This document shows, piece by piece, positions 11,875-25,199 of a DNA stretch of 64,000 bases. The position numbers and the translations under genes are program-made. Below the pieces are notes generated by a model. The model was not told the DNA's origin. It saw only the letters and a list, made by a program, of their open reading frames with translations, and searched no databases. Numbering within the stretch: position 1 is the stretch's first letter; the number at the start of each line of letters is the position of its first letter. Source of the stretch: Congeria kusceri. Taxonomy: Eukaryota > Mollusca > Bivalvia > Myida > Dreissenidae. The stretch is from the NCBI GenBank assembly GCA_027627225.1, contig CM051028.1, forward strand, positions 21,220,201 through 21,284,200, given 5' to 3'.

Positions 11875-12100
11875 AACATCATCATCACCATCCTCCTCAA
11901 TCTTCGTCGTCGCCAGAATCATCAGTATCTTCGTCACTAAAAAAACAACTTCAATACCAACTCATTTGAAATATCATCATCATCGTATTCAATATAACCA
12001 TCATAATCATCATCATCATCATCACCGTAATCATCGTAATAATAATAATAATAATCATCATCATCATCATTTTTATCAGCATCATCATCCTCACTTCAGA
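11875..12100 (+). repeat. ATC trinucleotide microsatellite
   Basis: Imperfect (ATC)n with an ATA part. The plus ORF at 11855-12172 with His runs is repeat-derived. Confidence 0.92.
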
Positions 12101-12398
12101 CACAATCACACAATCAATGACAACACAGTTGTAACCATTGTGTATTTCATCATGTTATTATATTTACCATAAAAAACAACGATAATAAGCAGTTAAAACC
12201 CATTAGGAGACGACTAACTCAAACACTTCCGGTACTCATAACTGTTTATGAATCAAAATAAAATAGTGGTACATGTTTTTTACAATACAGATTTAAACAA
12301 GTTCTTTTACATCGTATCAGAAACTATTCCGGAAATGAATTGAGTAAACACGTTGAGATAAATATCATATCTCATGTCTTACAGATGCATGCACTAAT

Positions 12399-15230
12399 TT
12401 ATGAGGTTGTAGCTGGATCTTTACTACAGTTAATCAGAAGTCGCACTGAAATATGATTAGGATCGCCTCGGAATGTTCGACGTACCTCACCTCCAAACAT
12501 ATCATCATCATGATCATCATCAGCAACAACAATGCCGCGCACAGACAAAAAAGAATCAGTGTACTTATAGGATTCACTCGTCATTTCATATATCCGAAAT
12601 CTTTTGACTACAACATGCTCCATTGAATCCAGCTCCTGTTGGATGGGAATGTATTCCTCTGGTGCGATTCCGTGTCTCCCGTATTGCAGTTTACATTCAA
12701 CTGATTGATTACATGATGACAGTTTGTTCACCAGGTCGCGTAGTTGGTCTGGAAACAATTCATCACAGGAACATTCCAAATACTTCAATGATTGAGGTAG
12801 ATGTATGTTGATATATGCTTTCAAATACAATTTAAGCGTTTCCAGCTGTGTGAGCGATGATAGTGACTGCGACAACAACGATACATAATCCACTCTCGAA
12901 CCTCCCTACTCAACACTCAGACTCAGACTCTTGATTTTCAGACCGTGCAAAGCCTCCCACAGACCGGGACTGTCAAAAGCCACTGTAATACTAAGCGTTT
13001 CCAGCTGTGTGAGCGATGATAGTGACTGCGACAACGACGATACATAATCCACTCTCGAACCTCCCCACTTAGCACTCAGACTCAGACTCTTGATTTTCAG
13101 ACCGTGCAAAGCCTCCCACAGACCAGGACTGTCAAAAGCTACTGTAATACTAAGCGTGTCCAGCTGTTTCAGCGATGATAGTGACTGCGACATAGAGGAT
13201 ACATAATCCACTATCGAATCACCCCACTTAACACGCAGACATAGACTCTTGATTTTCAGACCGTGCAAAGCCTCCCACAGACCGGGACTGTCAACATGCA
13301 CTGTTATACTTAGCGTTTCCAGCTGTGTGAGCGATGATAGTGACTGCGACAACGACGATACATAAACCACTCTCGAATCTCCCCACTTAAAACTCAGACT
13401 CTTGATTTTCAGACCGTGAAAAGCCTCCCACAGACCGGGACTGTCAAAATCCACTGTAATATTTAGCGTTTCCAGCTGTGTGAGTGATGAAAGTGACTGC
13501 GACAACGACGATACATAATCCATTCTCGAACTTACCCACTTAACACTCAGACTTAGACTCTTGATTTTCAGATTGTGCAAAGCCTCCCACAGACCGGGAC
13601 TGTCAACATGCACTGTTATACTTAGCGTTTCCAGCTGTGTGAGCGACGATAGTGACTGTGACAACGACGATACATAATCCACTCTCGAACCATCCCACTC
13701 AACACGGAGACATAGACTCTTGATTTTCAGACCGTGCAAAGCCTCCCATAGCCCGTAACATTCATCATGCACTGTAATACTTAGCACTTCCAGCTATGTG
13801 AGCGATGAAAGTGACAACGACAACGACGATACATAATCCACTCTCGAACCTCCCCACCTAAACATCTTAGTCAGACTCAGACTCTTGATTTTCAGACCGT
13901 GCAAAGCCTCCCATAGCCCGTAACATTCATCATGCACTGTAATACTTAGCACTTCCAGCTGTGTGAGCGATGAAAGTGACTGCGACAACGACGGTACATA
14001 ATCCACTATCCAACCTCCCCACTTAAACATCTTAGTCAGACTCAGACTCTTGATTTTCAGACCGTGCAGAGCCTCCCACAGACCGGGACTGTCAAAATCC
14101 ACTGCAATACTAAGCGTGTCCAGCTGTGTGAGCGATGATAGTGACTGCGACAACGACGATACATAATCCTCTCTCGAACCTCCCCACTTAACACTCAGAC
14201 TTAGACTCTTGATTTTCAGACCGTGCACAGCCCCCCACAGACCGGGACTGTCAAAAGCCGCTGTAATACTAAGCGTTTTCAGCTGTGTGAGCGATGCTAG
14301 TGACTGCGACAACGACGATACATAACCCACTATCAAACGTCGCAACATAACACGCAGAGTCTTGATTTTCAGACCGTGCAAAGCTTCCCACAGACCGGGA
14401 CTGTCAAAATCCACTGTAATACTAAGCGTTTCCAGCTGTGTGAGCGATGATAGTGACTGCGACAACGACGATACATAATCCACTAGCGATTCTCTCGACT
14501 TACCACGTAGACTCCGACTCAGACTCTTTATTTTCAGACCGTGCAAAGCCTGCCACAAACAGGGACTGTCAACATCCAACTCAATACATAGCGTTTCCAG
14601 CTGTGTGAGCGATGATAGTGACTGCGACAACGACGATACATAATCCACTATCGAACCTCTCGACTCACCACCTAGACTCAGACTCAGACTCTTTATTTTC
14701 AGACCGTGCAAAGCCTCCCACACACACGGACTGTAAATATCCTCTGTAATACTAAGCGTTCAGTTGTGTGAGCGATGATAGTGACTGCGACAACGACGAT
14801 ACATAATCCACTCTAAAACCTTCACACACACGACCCAGACAGAGTCTCTTGATCTTCCGACCGTGAAGAGCCTCCCACAGACCGGGACTGCCATTATAAA
14901 TCTCTAAATATTGGAATGTATTGTTAACATACTCGATAGTCATGCTCGTCCTAATAACTGTATCTGATATGCAAGCTACGTCCTCTACACACAATGGTAT
15001 GGCATAGTTGTTCTCTAGCTCTAGCTCCCGGAGCTCTAACTTCACCCTATGACCGCATGTCTGCACTGTGTTTAACATGCTGCTTAGGGAAGTACAGGAA
15101 CATTTAACACCGTGTAAGTAAATGGATTCTATAGCGGGCAGTACTGCAGCAGGGTCTGCACACTGTGTTGGATCTGCACTGTTAAGTAGATTCCAGACCA
15201 AAGAATCCGATGTGGCCGAAATGTCAATAT
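12399..15230 (-). pseudogene. NLR exon 5: tandem leucine-rich array, three lesions
   Basis: Acceptor is gacatttacag; the split codon G|AT agrees with the NACHT exon donor across an intron of about 12.6 kb. It begins DIDISATSDSLVWNLLNSAD, then has a Cys-containing segment (HGVKCSCTSLSSMLNTVQTCG), then about 13 units of 53-55 residues. The unit core is GLWEALHGLKIKSLSLS, then VDYVSSLSQSLSSLTQLETL, probably two LRR turns each. The array ends in a non-repetitive tail with an acidic patch (ADDDHDDDM) and a TGA/TAA-type stop at 12399. Lesions: 2 bases missing at about 14760 (gcgttcag against gcgtttccag in other units), CAG to TAG at 13794-13796, and TGG to TAG at 12906-12908. Confidence 0.85.
12900..14890 (-). 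repeat. Intragenic 159-165 bp LRR-coding tandem repeat
   Basis: About 13 near-identical units, each with the plus-strand signature cttgattttcagaccgtgca and cagctgtgtgagcgatgata. Units are closer to one another than expected for old LRRs, which points to recent expansion or gene conversion. Three adjacent units share extra features: two carry the insertion TKMF, and two share VHDECYGLWEALHG, so this block was itself duplicated. Confidence 0.88.
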
Positions 15231-15244
15231 CTGTAAATGTCAAT

Positions 15245-16590
15245 GTTTCAATTTATTACTTTTACAAACATATTAAATAAGGTAACATTTACATAATTAT
15301 GTTGATATAAATTTAGCTGTTAACATGTTCTCACATAAATAACATGTCAAGTCAGCAACATACTAGTATTACTTTATGTTTCACATCATTTGAACACTGA
15401 TTTGAATTATACATAAACATTCCATACCCTTCCACTACGCTGGTTGCAAAGCGACGGTATATTGCGCTAGCTTTTCTATATACCATAATGTGCACCATCA
15501 GGGTTCCATATGTTTAGTTAAGGTGCAAGCTGTGTACTCTATTGGAGCATGGTCTTTTCAATTAAGACTCTCAATTAATTTCCAATAAGTCTCCAGCAAG
15601 AAATATTTGATCTTATCAACGTTAGTTTAAAAAAAAAATATTCTAATTATTTACAATTACATATTTAAAATATTCAAGATAGTGATTATTAATCATAAGA
15701 AATAACAGTAATTAACTGGTTCGAGACATAGATATATGCAGAATAGATTGTATATTATATGGCCCTAAATGTTGAGACACAATTTCGAGAAATATTTGTT
15801 ATGTCCTTTAATATTGGGACACTCAAAGAAATATTTTGTAGTGTCCCAATACTAAGGGTAATTACGGTAATGAATATTACACAAAACCAGACAGTAAGTT
15901 GTAACTCTAATTAACATTCATTCTTTTTCTAAAACATAAACAACACTTTCATGTAACAGTCTGGTCGTTACTAATAAACAATGAATCAATCTACATAAGA
16001 TATTCGGCGTAAGTGATCAATCTTTCTAAACTCGGCCATATCCAACTTTCAATGGCATCCAACGGTAGCAATCGATCAAACTCGATGATAAGTTTTAGCT
16101 TTGAATTGAATAGGAAAATTAAGAACTGTGTACAATCAATTTTTGTTAATAATTTAAATATCAAAATTGCATAGGTTGCCTTTGAATATATAATATCTTC
16201 TCTCAGCAATGGTATTTGTTTCGTTTTGACAACTTAACGTTTGAACCTTCCGTTAAAGGTTTTAAAAGTGTAAGTGTCCTTTTGTTCTTATTTTAATGTA
16301 AGTTATAAGGAATTTGGCAACATGTGCTTGCAACAGGTTAGGGAATTGCTGCAAAAATAATTATATATCTAGATTCAATATTGCAAAGGTAAAATAAGCT
16401 AGGAAAATCATTTTCCTGTGGATCCAATATATTTTTGTTAATGAACAGTTGCATGAAGACCACTTGTTAACTTAAGTATCCCATGTAATCACAGATCTAT
16501 TAACACACAGAAATTAGAAACACGTAGACTAGCCTGCAATAATTCTTCGTTTTATCTCGTAGCCATGTGTTATCACGGCGTGTACGCTCG
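15245..16590. other. NLR intron sequence, no gene seen
   Basis: AT-rich, first part of the 12.6 kb intron after the LRR acceptor (in plus coordinates). No recognisable element. Confidence 0.6.
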
Positions 16591-16599
16591 CCAATTCAC

Positions 16600-18250
16600 T
16601 TTGTTGATATACACTGCATATATACCAATAAATGTTATTTTGCGAATGCGCACATACGAGTTGAACAAATTTGTTCGAAACTGTACACCAAGAAAAACAG
16701 TTTAATTTCATCTTTAATAGTAACGGAGATATTCATAAGCAAGGCTTTGTAAGATTTCATACAAAGACGGCAATACTTTTATGGAAAGTATAAACCCAGT
16801 CTTTGCCTAATACTTTGACAAAGTATAAACCCAGTATTTGCCTAATACTTTGCCATTTCTGAACGGATTTTTCTAAATGAAGCCTTTTATTGAAGGCAAT
16901 TTTAAACTTTATACCAAGAAACAAATATTGTTATTTTATTTTTAGATGTTCCGAAGTTATTCATATTTAAAGCCAGGCTATATAAGATTTCATACTAAGT
17001 CATGTCTGGAATGTTTTATATTGAAAAATAGCTAACCTGCCGTTACCTAAAACTTTATTATTTCTGAACGGATTGTGCTCAATATAGTCTCATTTTGAGT
17101 ATAATTTAAACCGAACAACATAAAATAAACACTTCGATTTATCTGAAATAGTTCCGGAAATATTCAGAGCTCAGAGCGATGCTTTGTAAGATTTCAGACT
17201 AAGGCAGCAAGATTTTTATTGAAAATTATCTAACCTGCCTTTGCCTAATACTTTGTCATTTTCTGAATAAAATCTTATTTTGTAGGCTATTTGAAATTGT
17301 GCACTTAAAAATAAATATTGTACCTTCAATAATTCTGGAGGTATTCATATTTCAAGCGAGGTTATGTAGAATTTAAGACTAAGGCAGCAATTGTTTTTAT
17401 TGAAAAGAATCTAAACTCCCTTTGCCTAAAGCTTTCTTATTTCTGGACGGATTTTGTTGGCTAACGTCTGATTTTGACGGAAATTTAAACTAAAGAACAT
17501 GAATTTTGATCCATCCTAAATAGTTCCGGAAATATTCAGAGCGAGGCTTTGTAAGAGATTTTATACTGAGGCAGCAAGAGTTTTGTTGAAAAGTGTATAC
17601 CCAGCTTTTGCCTAATACTTTGAAAGTTTGTCATTTATGGAGGGATTTGTCTGAATAAAGACTTGTTTTGAAGGCAATTTGAAATTGTACAATACCCAAC
17701 AAATATCGTTATTTTTCATTTAATAGTTCCGGACAAATTTTAAGCGAGGCTACGTGATATTTCAGACCAAGGCAGCAAGATTTTTTTTGAAAAGTATCTA
17801 ACCTGCCTTTGCCAAAAACTTTGTTATTTCTGGACAGATTTTGTTGACTGATGCCCTTTGAAGAGAATTACAAACTTAACAACATGAAGTAAACACTTTG
17901 ATTTTATTTTAAATCATTCAAAAAATATTTAGAGCGAAGCTTTGTAAGATTTCAGACTGAGGCTGCAAGATTTTTATTGGAAAGTATATACCAAGCCTTT
18001 GTCTAATACTTGGTTCTTTCTGGACGGATTATTTTGAATAATATTTGAAGGCAATTTGAAGTTTTACACCATGAAACAAATATTATTATTTTACCTTTAA
18101 TAGTTCCGGAGTTATTAATATTTAAAGCGAGACTATGTAAGATTTCAAGCTGAGACAGCAAGATTGTTTCTTAGTTTTACCATCTTACATGCTTTTGCCT
18201 AAACCTCAGTTATTTTTTACGGATTTTTCCGAATAAAGTCGCATTTTGAA
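16600..18250 (+). repeat. ~190 bp degenerate satellite, about eight copies
   Basis: Markers aagatttcagactaaggcag, cctgcctttgcctaatactt and tagttccggagatattca recur at spacings of about 180 to 205 bp (gcaagatttt near 17206, 17388, 17573, 17776, 17966 and 18159). No coding sense. It lies in the 12.6 kb intron between NACHT and LRR exons. Confidence 0.82.
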
Positions 18251-19554
18251 GGATATCTCAATGTGTACACCAATAAAGAAACACAGTACTTTTACTGTTC
18301 AAACAACAATTTGTACAGTACTACTACTCTTTCAGTCTATATATTGTCATACGTTTGATTTATTTTCCCTTTTGCTCGTTTTTCTCTCAAAAAATATATT
18401 TTCTTATATTTCAGCAAGTGACTGTCATGAATACATTCCGCCGCCCCTTCTCTGAAATTGGAACTTGTTCTCAAGTTATTGTTCAGAAACCAAAAGTTGG
18501 GTGTGCTGTCAAGTCTGTCAGCCCACATGCCCAACGACATACTCTAATCTAATAACCTCAAATTTTCATTCGGTTAAAAATGGCTATCGTAGATACCGGT
18601 TATAATACATAGTATTGTGCAATTTTCAGCACTTTTTCCTGATGCAAAAAAAAAACAATTATTTTAAATTCAATATCTTACCTTTGCCCTCTATAACCAC
18701 ACAAAGTTTTATGAACCTATCTTTTGTATTTATTGAGTTATTGCAGGACCCACATTTTATTGCAAAGGCAGACATACAGACAGAAACATATATGGTTTAT
18801 GGTTTATTTCAGAATACATTAGGCTTTAAGCCCATGAGTACACATACATATAATACACTATATTGTCAACAGTGGTCAATGACATGCAGGCATATAAATA
18901 TACGGTCTTAAGCAATACCAATTTAAAATGTATAATGAAAGAATTGATAACCCTACAGACAGGCATATTCAAATAAATCAGCCATTTTTAACATTTTAAC
19001 ACTGTTTACCAATACTAATTTAAGGTAAATATATAATTTGCATATTGAATAACAAATCAGTATCTTATTCAAATAAAACATAGATGGAGGGTGTCCCATC
19101 TAATCATGCAAGCCGATCATTCAATCAGTAGTGCACAAATAACTTTCAAAACAAACTTTTATTAATGTCAGTGACATATAAATAATAAATTTCTAGGCAC
19201 ATGACTAGCTTGGTTTAAAAACTGAAAATATTTCTTTGATACAGAACCTTTCCAACACAGATCCCAGTTTATATATTCCATTGTTATTGATAGTGCAAAT
19301 TACTGAATTGTCCAGGGAGCAGCTAAACCACAGGCCAAGTTCATTGGGCCACACTAGGATAAATAGGTCAGTTGGAGAAAGTTATGCAATTCATGACATA
19401 ACACGTTTTAGGATAGGAGGTCAAATAAGATTCAACTAAACTGTTGCTCTGGTTTTTGTGTTCCTCCCTGATATGATTAGTATAATTACCAAAAGTAATT
19501 TGAATATTCAAATATAATTCTAATATTGGGTTGTTTTTTATGTTCATGCCTCAT

Positions 19555-19700
19555 CACCGCTACATCATCATAGTTATCATCATCATCATCACCATCATCA
19601 TCATCACCATCACCACCATCACCATCATCATCAAAACACCAAAATCATAAGCATCATAGCCTTCATCATTTTAATATTTATAATCATCATCAAAAATAAG
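19555..19700 (+). repeat. ATC/ACC microsatellite
   Basis: Imperfect (ATC)n and (ACC)n. Confidence 0.92.
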
Positions 19701-19879
19701 CAACATCAACAACAACTTTAGCAATTTTAACCGAGGTCTTATAGGCTACATTTATAAAAATGTACCTGACTAGGCTAGGGTAGCCTAAACAATACCCAGA
19801 CCATAGAATTTTTAAGTTTGTCAGATTGTTTTTTCAATAATTAAATTGTTTTGGTTAAATAAGTGTTTTGTTTTGATAG

Positions 19880-20700
19880 CATCCAATTTACAAGGAATTT
19901 GGTAGAGGGTCACCAAAGGAACATTTATGTGAAATTAGTTTGAAATAGTTTTAGACCAGAAGATTTTTAAAGTTTTCAATATAGCAATATAAGGAAAACT
20001 GCCCCGCCCTCGCGCGACCATGTTTTTTTCACGAATCAAAATGATTTCAAGGAATTTGGTAGAGGGTCGTCCAAGGAACAATTCTGTGAAGTTATTTTGA
20101 AATCCCGCCAATGGTTTCAGACTAAAAGATTTGTAAAGTTTACAATATAACAATATATGGAAAACTGCCCCGCCCCCTTGCAGCCATGTTTTTTTACAAA
20201 TCAAAATGATTTAAAGAAGTTTGGTAGAGGGTCACCCAAGGAACATTTCTTTGAAATTATTTTGAAATCCAGCCAGTGGTTTCAGACTAGAATATTTTTA
20301 AAGTTTTCAATATAGTAATATTAGGAAAACTGCCACCCCCTGGCGGCCATCTTTTTTAACCAATCATAATGATTTCAATGAATTTGGTAGAGGGTCACCC
20401 AAGGAGCATTTCTGTAAAAACTATTTTCGAATCCAGCCAGTGGTTTCTGACAATATTTTTTTAAAGTTTTCCAGTTTTTAAGCTTTTGTTTGCCATGGGT
20501 GCCAGAGTTTTCAATATATTTTAATAAATTAAAGTGATTTAATAAAGGACCATCACGGAAACATTCCTGCCAAGTTAGGTTAAAATCCACCAAGTGGTTT
20601 CAGAGAAGAAGGTGTTGACGACGTACCACGGATGCCGGACACAGACTGACAACAATAGCCCACCAAACTACAAGCCCTTACTTATATATACCATACAAGC
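19880..20700 (+). repeat. ~162 bp tandem repeat, mobile-element core
   Basis: Four to five copies marked by aatttggtagagggtcaccc and aaaactgccccgccccctgg at about 19901, 20061, 20223 and 20388. It tails off into gacgacgtaccacggatgcc and aatagccca, a degraded form of the terminal hairpin seen at 21404. This looks like the core and 3' end of a bivalve HINE-type element. Confidence 0.75.
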
Positions 20701-21179
20701 AGCAAGTAGCATGGTGCACTCTAAATAGGGTAAACATATTTTTCAATTAAGGAGAAAATGTAAAACAGCGTAGAATTATTTTTATATTAAGGAGAAATAA
20801 TAAATCAGCTTCAAAAATAATGTTAAATAATTACTTGAGGTTCCAAAATTCCAATTCAAATATAAAGGTCAGTCTAAAAGTTACATGATTAAAAGATCAC
20901 ATGATCTAAATCCTTTATTCTGTTTGCTTGTTTACAACATGAATTCTAGCTATTGGTTATTGTTTAAATCTTTTTCCTGACTGGATGCCAAGACAGACAG
21001 TGGACACTTTTATTGCTGCACACACAGCCAAAATATAGGTCAGAAGTAGGCTACCGATGGTTACTTTGTGTAATGATGCTCATCTCAAATAGAACTATCG
21101 TTATATCTGTGAATGAGCGACAAAGTGAAATAACACATGTCTGGCAATTATCTTGGTGATACTTCAAGTATCTGACTTT

Positions 21180-21437
21180 ACCCAATGAGTTATTCAGGAA
21201 TATATGTATTTGGGACCAAAACAGGGACAATAACTCTGGTGTTCCTGGTCCATGATCGAACTTGTCTAAAATTTTATGTTTATACACAAACTGTGCAAGT
21301 TTGGTCAAGATTGAATACAAATGTAATCTTTATCGCGATAACGGGCCAAATTGTTGAAGGCATACGGACGACGGACGACGCCGGAGAGGTCCTCTATACC
21401 AATAGCTCACCGAGCACTTCGTGCTCAGGTGAGCTAA
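21180..21437 (+). mobile_element. 3' end of a HINE-type element with terminal hairpin
   Basis: A GGACGACGGACGACGCCGG stretch is followed by the hairpin 21404-21435 and CTAA. The upstream sequence (gggccaaattgttgaaggca) is related to repeat tails known from bivalves. No core repeats are present here. Confidence 0.5.
21404..21435 (+). other. Near-perfect hairpin, element 3' terminus
   Basis: AGCTCACC-GAGCAC-TTC-GTGCTC-A-GGTGAGCT: 14 base pairs, one bulged A, 3-nt loop, followed by AA. Rolling-circle elements use a short hairpin close to the 3' end followed by CTRR, which fits CTAA. Confidence 0.75.
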
Positions 21438-21469
21438 ACATGCGTTATTGTTAGTTTCAACTTCGCGTA

Positions 21470-21690
21470 CTTAACGCCTTGCATTGATGTTAGTGCGCCT
21501 TTCATTAATGTTATTACGCCTTTCTTTAATGTTAATACACCTTTCTTATGAGTAAATACGCCTTTACTCTGCGTAATTACGTATTCTTTGGCATCAATAC
21601 ACGTTGTTTTGCTTTATAACGCGTTCATTTAACGTTATTTCACGTTTATTTGCGTTATAAAGAGATTTTTTGCGTTTAAACACCACTGCC
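21470..21690 (+). repeat. Degenerate ~26 bp repeat
   Basis: Words such as tacgcctttctttaatgtta recur four to five times, then decay into acgttatttcacgtttattt. A related short patch at 2935-3010 has cgcattcgtagcgcgcatg-like text. Confidence 0.6.
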
Positions 21691-22849
21691 ACAATTACAA
21701 TAGTTTCAATAGTAATATTCTTAATACACGTCATATCAATTTTCGATATTTTTTGTGAAATAAGTAACGTTTCACTCTAAAAACAGCGAACTCGTATTAT
21801 CGCGTTACAGCATTTTATGTTTATCTGCCTTTGAAACAGACTATTATGAAATGTTTATATGTTTGATGTAAACAAGCAATATCATTATTTAATGTCCAAG
21901 CAATACACTGATCCGACGGTCCAATGTTTGTGATCAGTGACTGATACCCGACTAACTCTTTTGATATTCTGATCAACGTCTGTATATGCATCTATACAAA
22001 ATATAGATGCATACAAATTACACATATTGTGTTTTTCAAGCATTTTTTGCAGGGGAAATTGTCCGAAACGCTGTTTTATTACAATCATTTTTGTTTGTTT
22101 TGCATTTATGCTATGCAAATGTAAAGGCAAACACTTATTAATTTTTCTACTTATACTTCGTCCTGCATAGTTTACATAAAGAAAGACTGTACATGAAACA
22201 TGGTAGAAACACGTGTACTTCATTCATGTAAAATAATTTGCGAATTTTACCTATGTAATGTCCCCTATTAGAAGTGATATTAACCGGCCATTTCACGTAG
22301 AGCATATTATTACAGGCTTTCAAAGGACTTTAATGCGCTCGGCTGCTCTCATTATGCTTTTCGGCTTTAATTATATATTGATGCAAGGTTTACGTTATGC
22401 TACACAAAATAGATTAATTTGAATTTTCTCTGCCTTTCCTTGTAAACGATAAAGGTATGTTGAAAGTTACAGGATGACCAATTAAATTTCGAAGTAAAAT
22501 TCCATGATGTTTTCCTCATGTTTCCTTGACAGAAAATAGAATTTCCCTTTCATTCTTTTTTTAAATTACCTGCAAAATTAGTGCAAATAAGTGATATTGG
22601 TGTACATAAATGTATGACTACCATACAAATGTAGCCGATTTCTTATTTTAAACACATATAATAATTTGATTGTATAATTATTTATTAAATTCAGGCGCGA
22701 AGGAGAAGGGGACGCAAGAGCCGCGGTTGCGGCTCCAATATTTTGGGTAGCATAAACAATATTTTCAAAAATCCTTATTTAAGAAGTTTTCTCACTGGTC
22801 TACGGCTGTTAAGAAAATAGACCCGCGGCGGAAATTTAAATTACGTCGA

Positions 22850-23366
22850 ACCGTTTGGGCCAAAAGTAAATAGGTATACTTACAGGTACAAAATTAGGCC
22901 TACAGATACAAGTTTTCGCCTATAGGTCTAAATTTATGCCTACATGTATTAGCCTATTTAAAAATATACATACAGGTACAATTTATACCTGTATGAACAA
23001 TTTAGGCCTGTCGGCATAAATTGAGGTATGTTGGTTAAATATTTTTCGGTTATTATTACCGAAATCCCAGTAATTATTTGAGTTAAAAGTAATATTAAAT
23101 GCATTTTAAAGCTATACAGGTCACTTCAAGGTAAAATGCATGCATGCACTTTATTATGTAAGGGTAACGTTGACATGCGTTAATTATATAAAGGAATTTC
23201 TGTAACAACGATAGTATTTATGTGAGTGTGCGCTCCCTTGTTTTCAGTTTGCAGTTACCGCAATCCCTTTCTTATTTTGGTTTAAAGTAAAGGCATAAAT
23301 TTAGGCGTGTCTGTATGCATATTTTTGTACCTGTAGGTATACCAATTTACTTTTGACTCGAACGGT
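22850..23366. mobile_element. MITE with ~40 bp TIRs
   Basis: ACCGTTTGGGCCAAAAGTAA at 22850 and the reverse complement of 23347-23366 (ACCGTTCGAGTCAAAAGTAA) match well, and the match continues through GGTATACYTACAGGTACAAAA. The interior repeats acaggtacaa and taggcctrya words in both senses. No ORF. The target duplication is unclear. Confidence 0.7.
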
Positions 23367-24565
23367 AAGTCATACTAGTATTAGATTTGGGCCGAGGCTG
23401 AATCAGACTTCGGCCCGCGATCCTGATCAAGTAAACCAGTTCACGTGTCTGGAAGCTTTCAAGAATCGGCGGATAACTGCTTTAACTTTAATTGAAGCAC
23501 AATGTAACGTACCACAGTTATGCATTGGGGATTTTCGGATAACTGCTATAACGCCGATTTAAACACGAGTTAAATAACACAGTTATGCTTTCATCCAACA
23601 CATGACTACTCTTTATTTATCAAAACAATAACTATTACATGTTTGGCCAATATATATTATTTTGCAAAGAAAATAGCATGAAATCTTTCATTCATTTTTT
23701 TCCTGCCGAAATACTGATCAAGAGATTTTTCGACAATTTAAATGTGTAATTTAGTTTTCTCGACAAAATGCTCAAGTTCGTTTATTGAAATCAACATGCA
23801 GATATTTTACTGTTTCTTTCGGCTTAAATTAAAAGTACATAAAAGTGGATGTTCCAAACCAACCTCGAAATATTAAATTTCTCAACACGAACATGTGTCA
23901 TCTAAAACCTCGAGCGAAGATCATTTTCAGTTGTTTGATACCTGTCCTTGTCACATTGCTTTTAGAAAACATGTTTCGTAAATGTAGTTACATTCTACAA
24001 GTTATCTAAATAACTACAAGTTCTAAACCCTGCACCTGTATCCCATTTAAGAATGTATCTGACCTAAACATGATAAAATAAATGATAAAACTATCTCTTG
24101 AATAACCACTTTTAGCAGAAAAAAGCCGTGTATTAAATCTACATTTAAAAAAAAATCTCGTCGGGAGGGAAAAGACCATTCCCGGGCCCCAATTTTGTGA
24201 GTTTCTACGTGCCTGAAAAAATTAATTGCATATTTCACTTTTTCGTTTTGGATATAACACTTTAGGTCAAATCAATGACTTTTCCTGATATGTGCAAAAT
24301 TGTATAATTTCCCGATTTTTCAACATATTTTCCCCGTATTTCCACTGTCGGTGGCCACCCTGAGTTACTTCAATATTTTAAATGCTTTTCTAGCGAATCA
24401 TTAATGATATTATAAATTTATATTCACGTTTCCAGCCGAGCAAAAGTAAAAGAAGAGTTGATTATGCTTAAAGACATTGGTTGCCCTTGTTTGCGGTGAT
24501 TGAAATGGTAATCCCCGGCATGCTTTTTGCATGAAGAAATACGGTCAATGAAGTGTTTCAAGATC

Positions 24566-24792
24566 GAGGGTCGTCTAAAAAGCCAATAATATTTTGAAAA
24601 TTTAAATTGAAATATTGATGCAATAAATTGAGAAAACATTGGTAATTTTAAACAAAGCGGCATATGTTTTCAATGCAATTTTACTTCTAAGTGGTCTGAA
24701 AATTAGAAACTGATTTTTGAAATGTAAATCGTTGAATGTATTAAATATTTCAAACTTCAAATACTGTACAGCATGTTTCATAGACGACCCTC
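24566..24792. mobile_element. Small inverted-repeat element
   Basis: 12-bp perfect terminal inverted repeat GAGGGTCGTCTA at 24566-24577 and 24781-24792, enclosing 203 AT-rich bases with no ORF. Similarity ends after the 12 bases, so it is only a candidate MITE. Confidence 0.4.
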
Positions 24793-25199
24793 AAAATGAC
24801 TTGTCCACTTTCGTTTCTGTAATAAGTACAGTAACTGATGGAAAGCATGAAACATGAGAAAATCAACACAGTGTTTTTAACAATAGAGTGACGTTTGTCT
24901 TAAACCGGTTTTGACACAAATTCTCGTAACTACATATGGTTATTGATTGGATAATCACGTAATGTTCAAATTTCTTACTAATGCAGGGGATATTTCCACA
25001 ACAAATTCACACAGTCCACATAATAATTTGTGCATTCATATATTTCTCAAATAAACATAAAGTAATGTATCGTATTGATCCAATTTATCTTATCTGAGAA
25101 CGCATGCCAACAATTTATTTTGAGACGCCATCTTGGATTTGCTTATTGAAACTGAAATTTGCAATGTAGCATCAATATCGACTATGCACTCAATCACAA

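Noticed and set aside
22719..22736. Hairpin GAGCCGC-GGTT-GCGGCTC as a Helitron end
   Set aside because: No CTRR at the right distance and no related sequence upstream.
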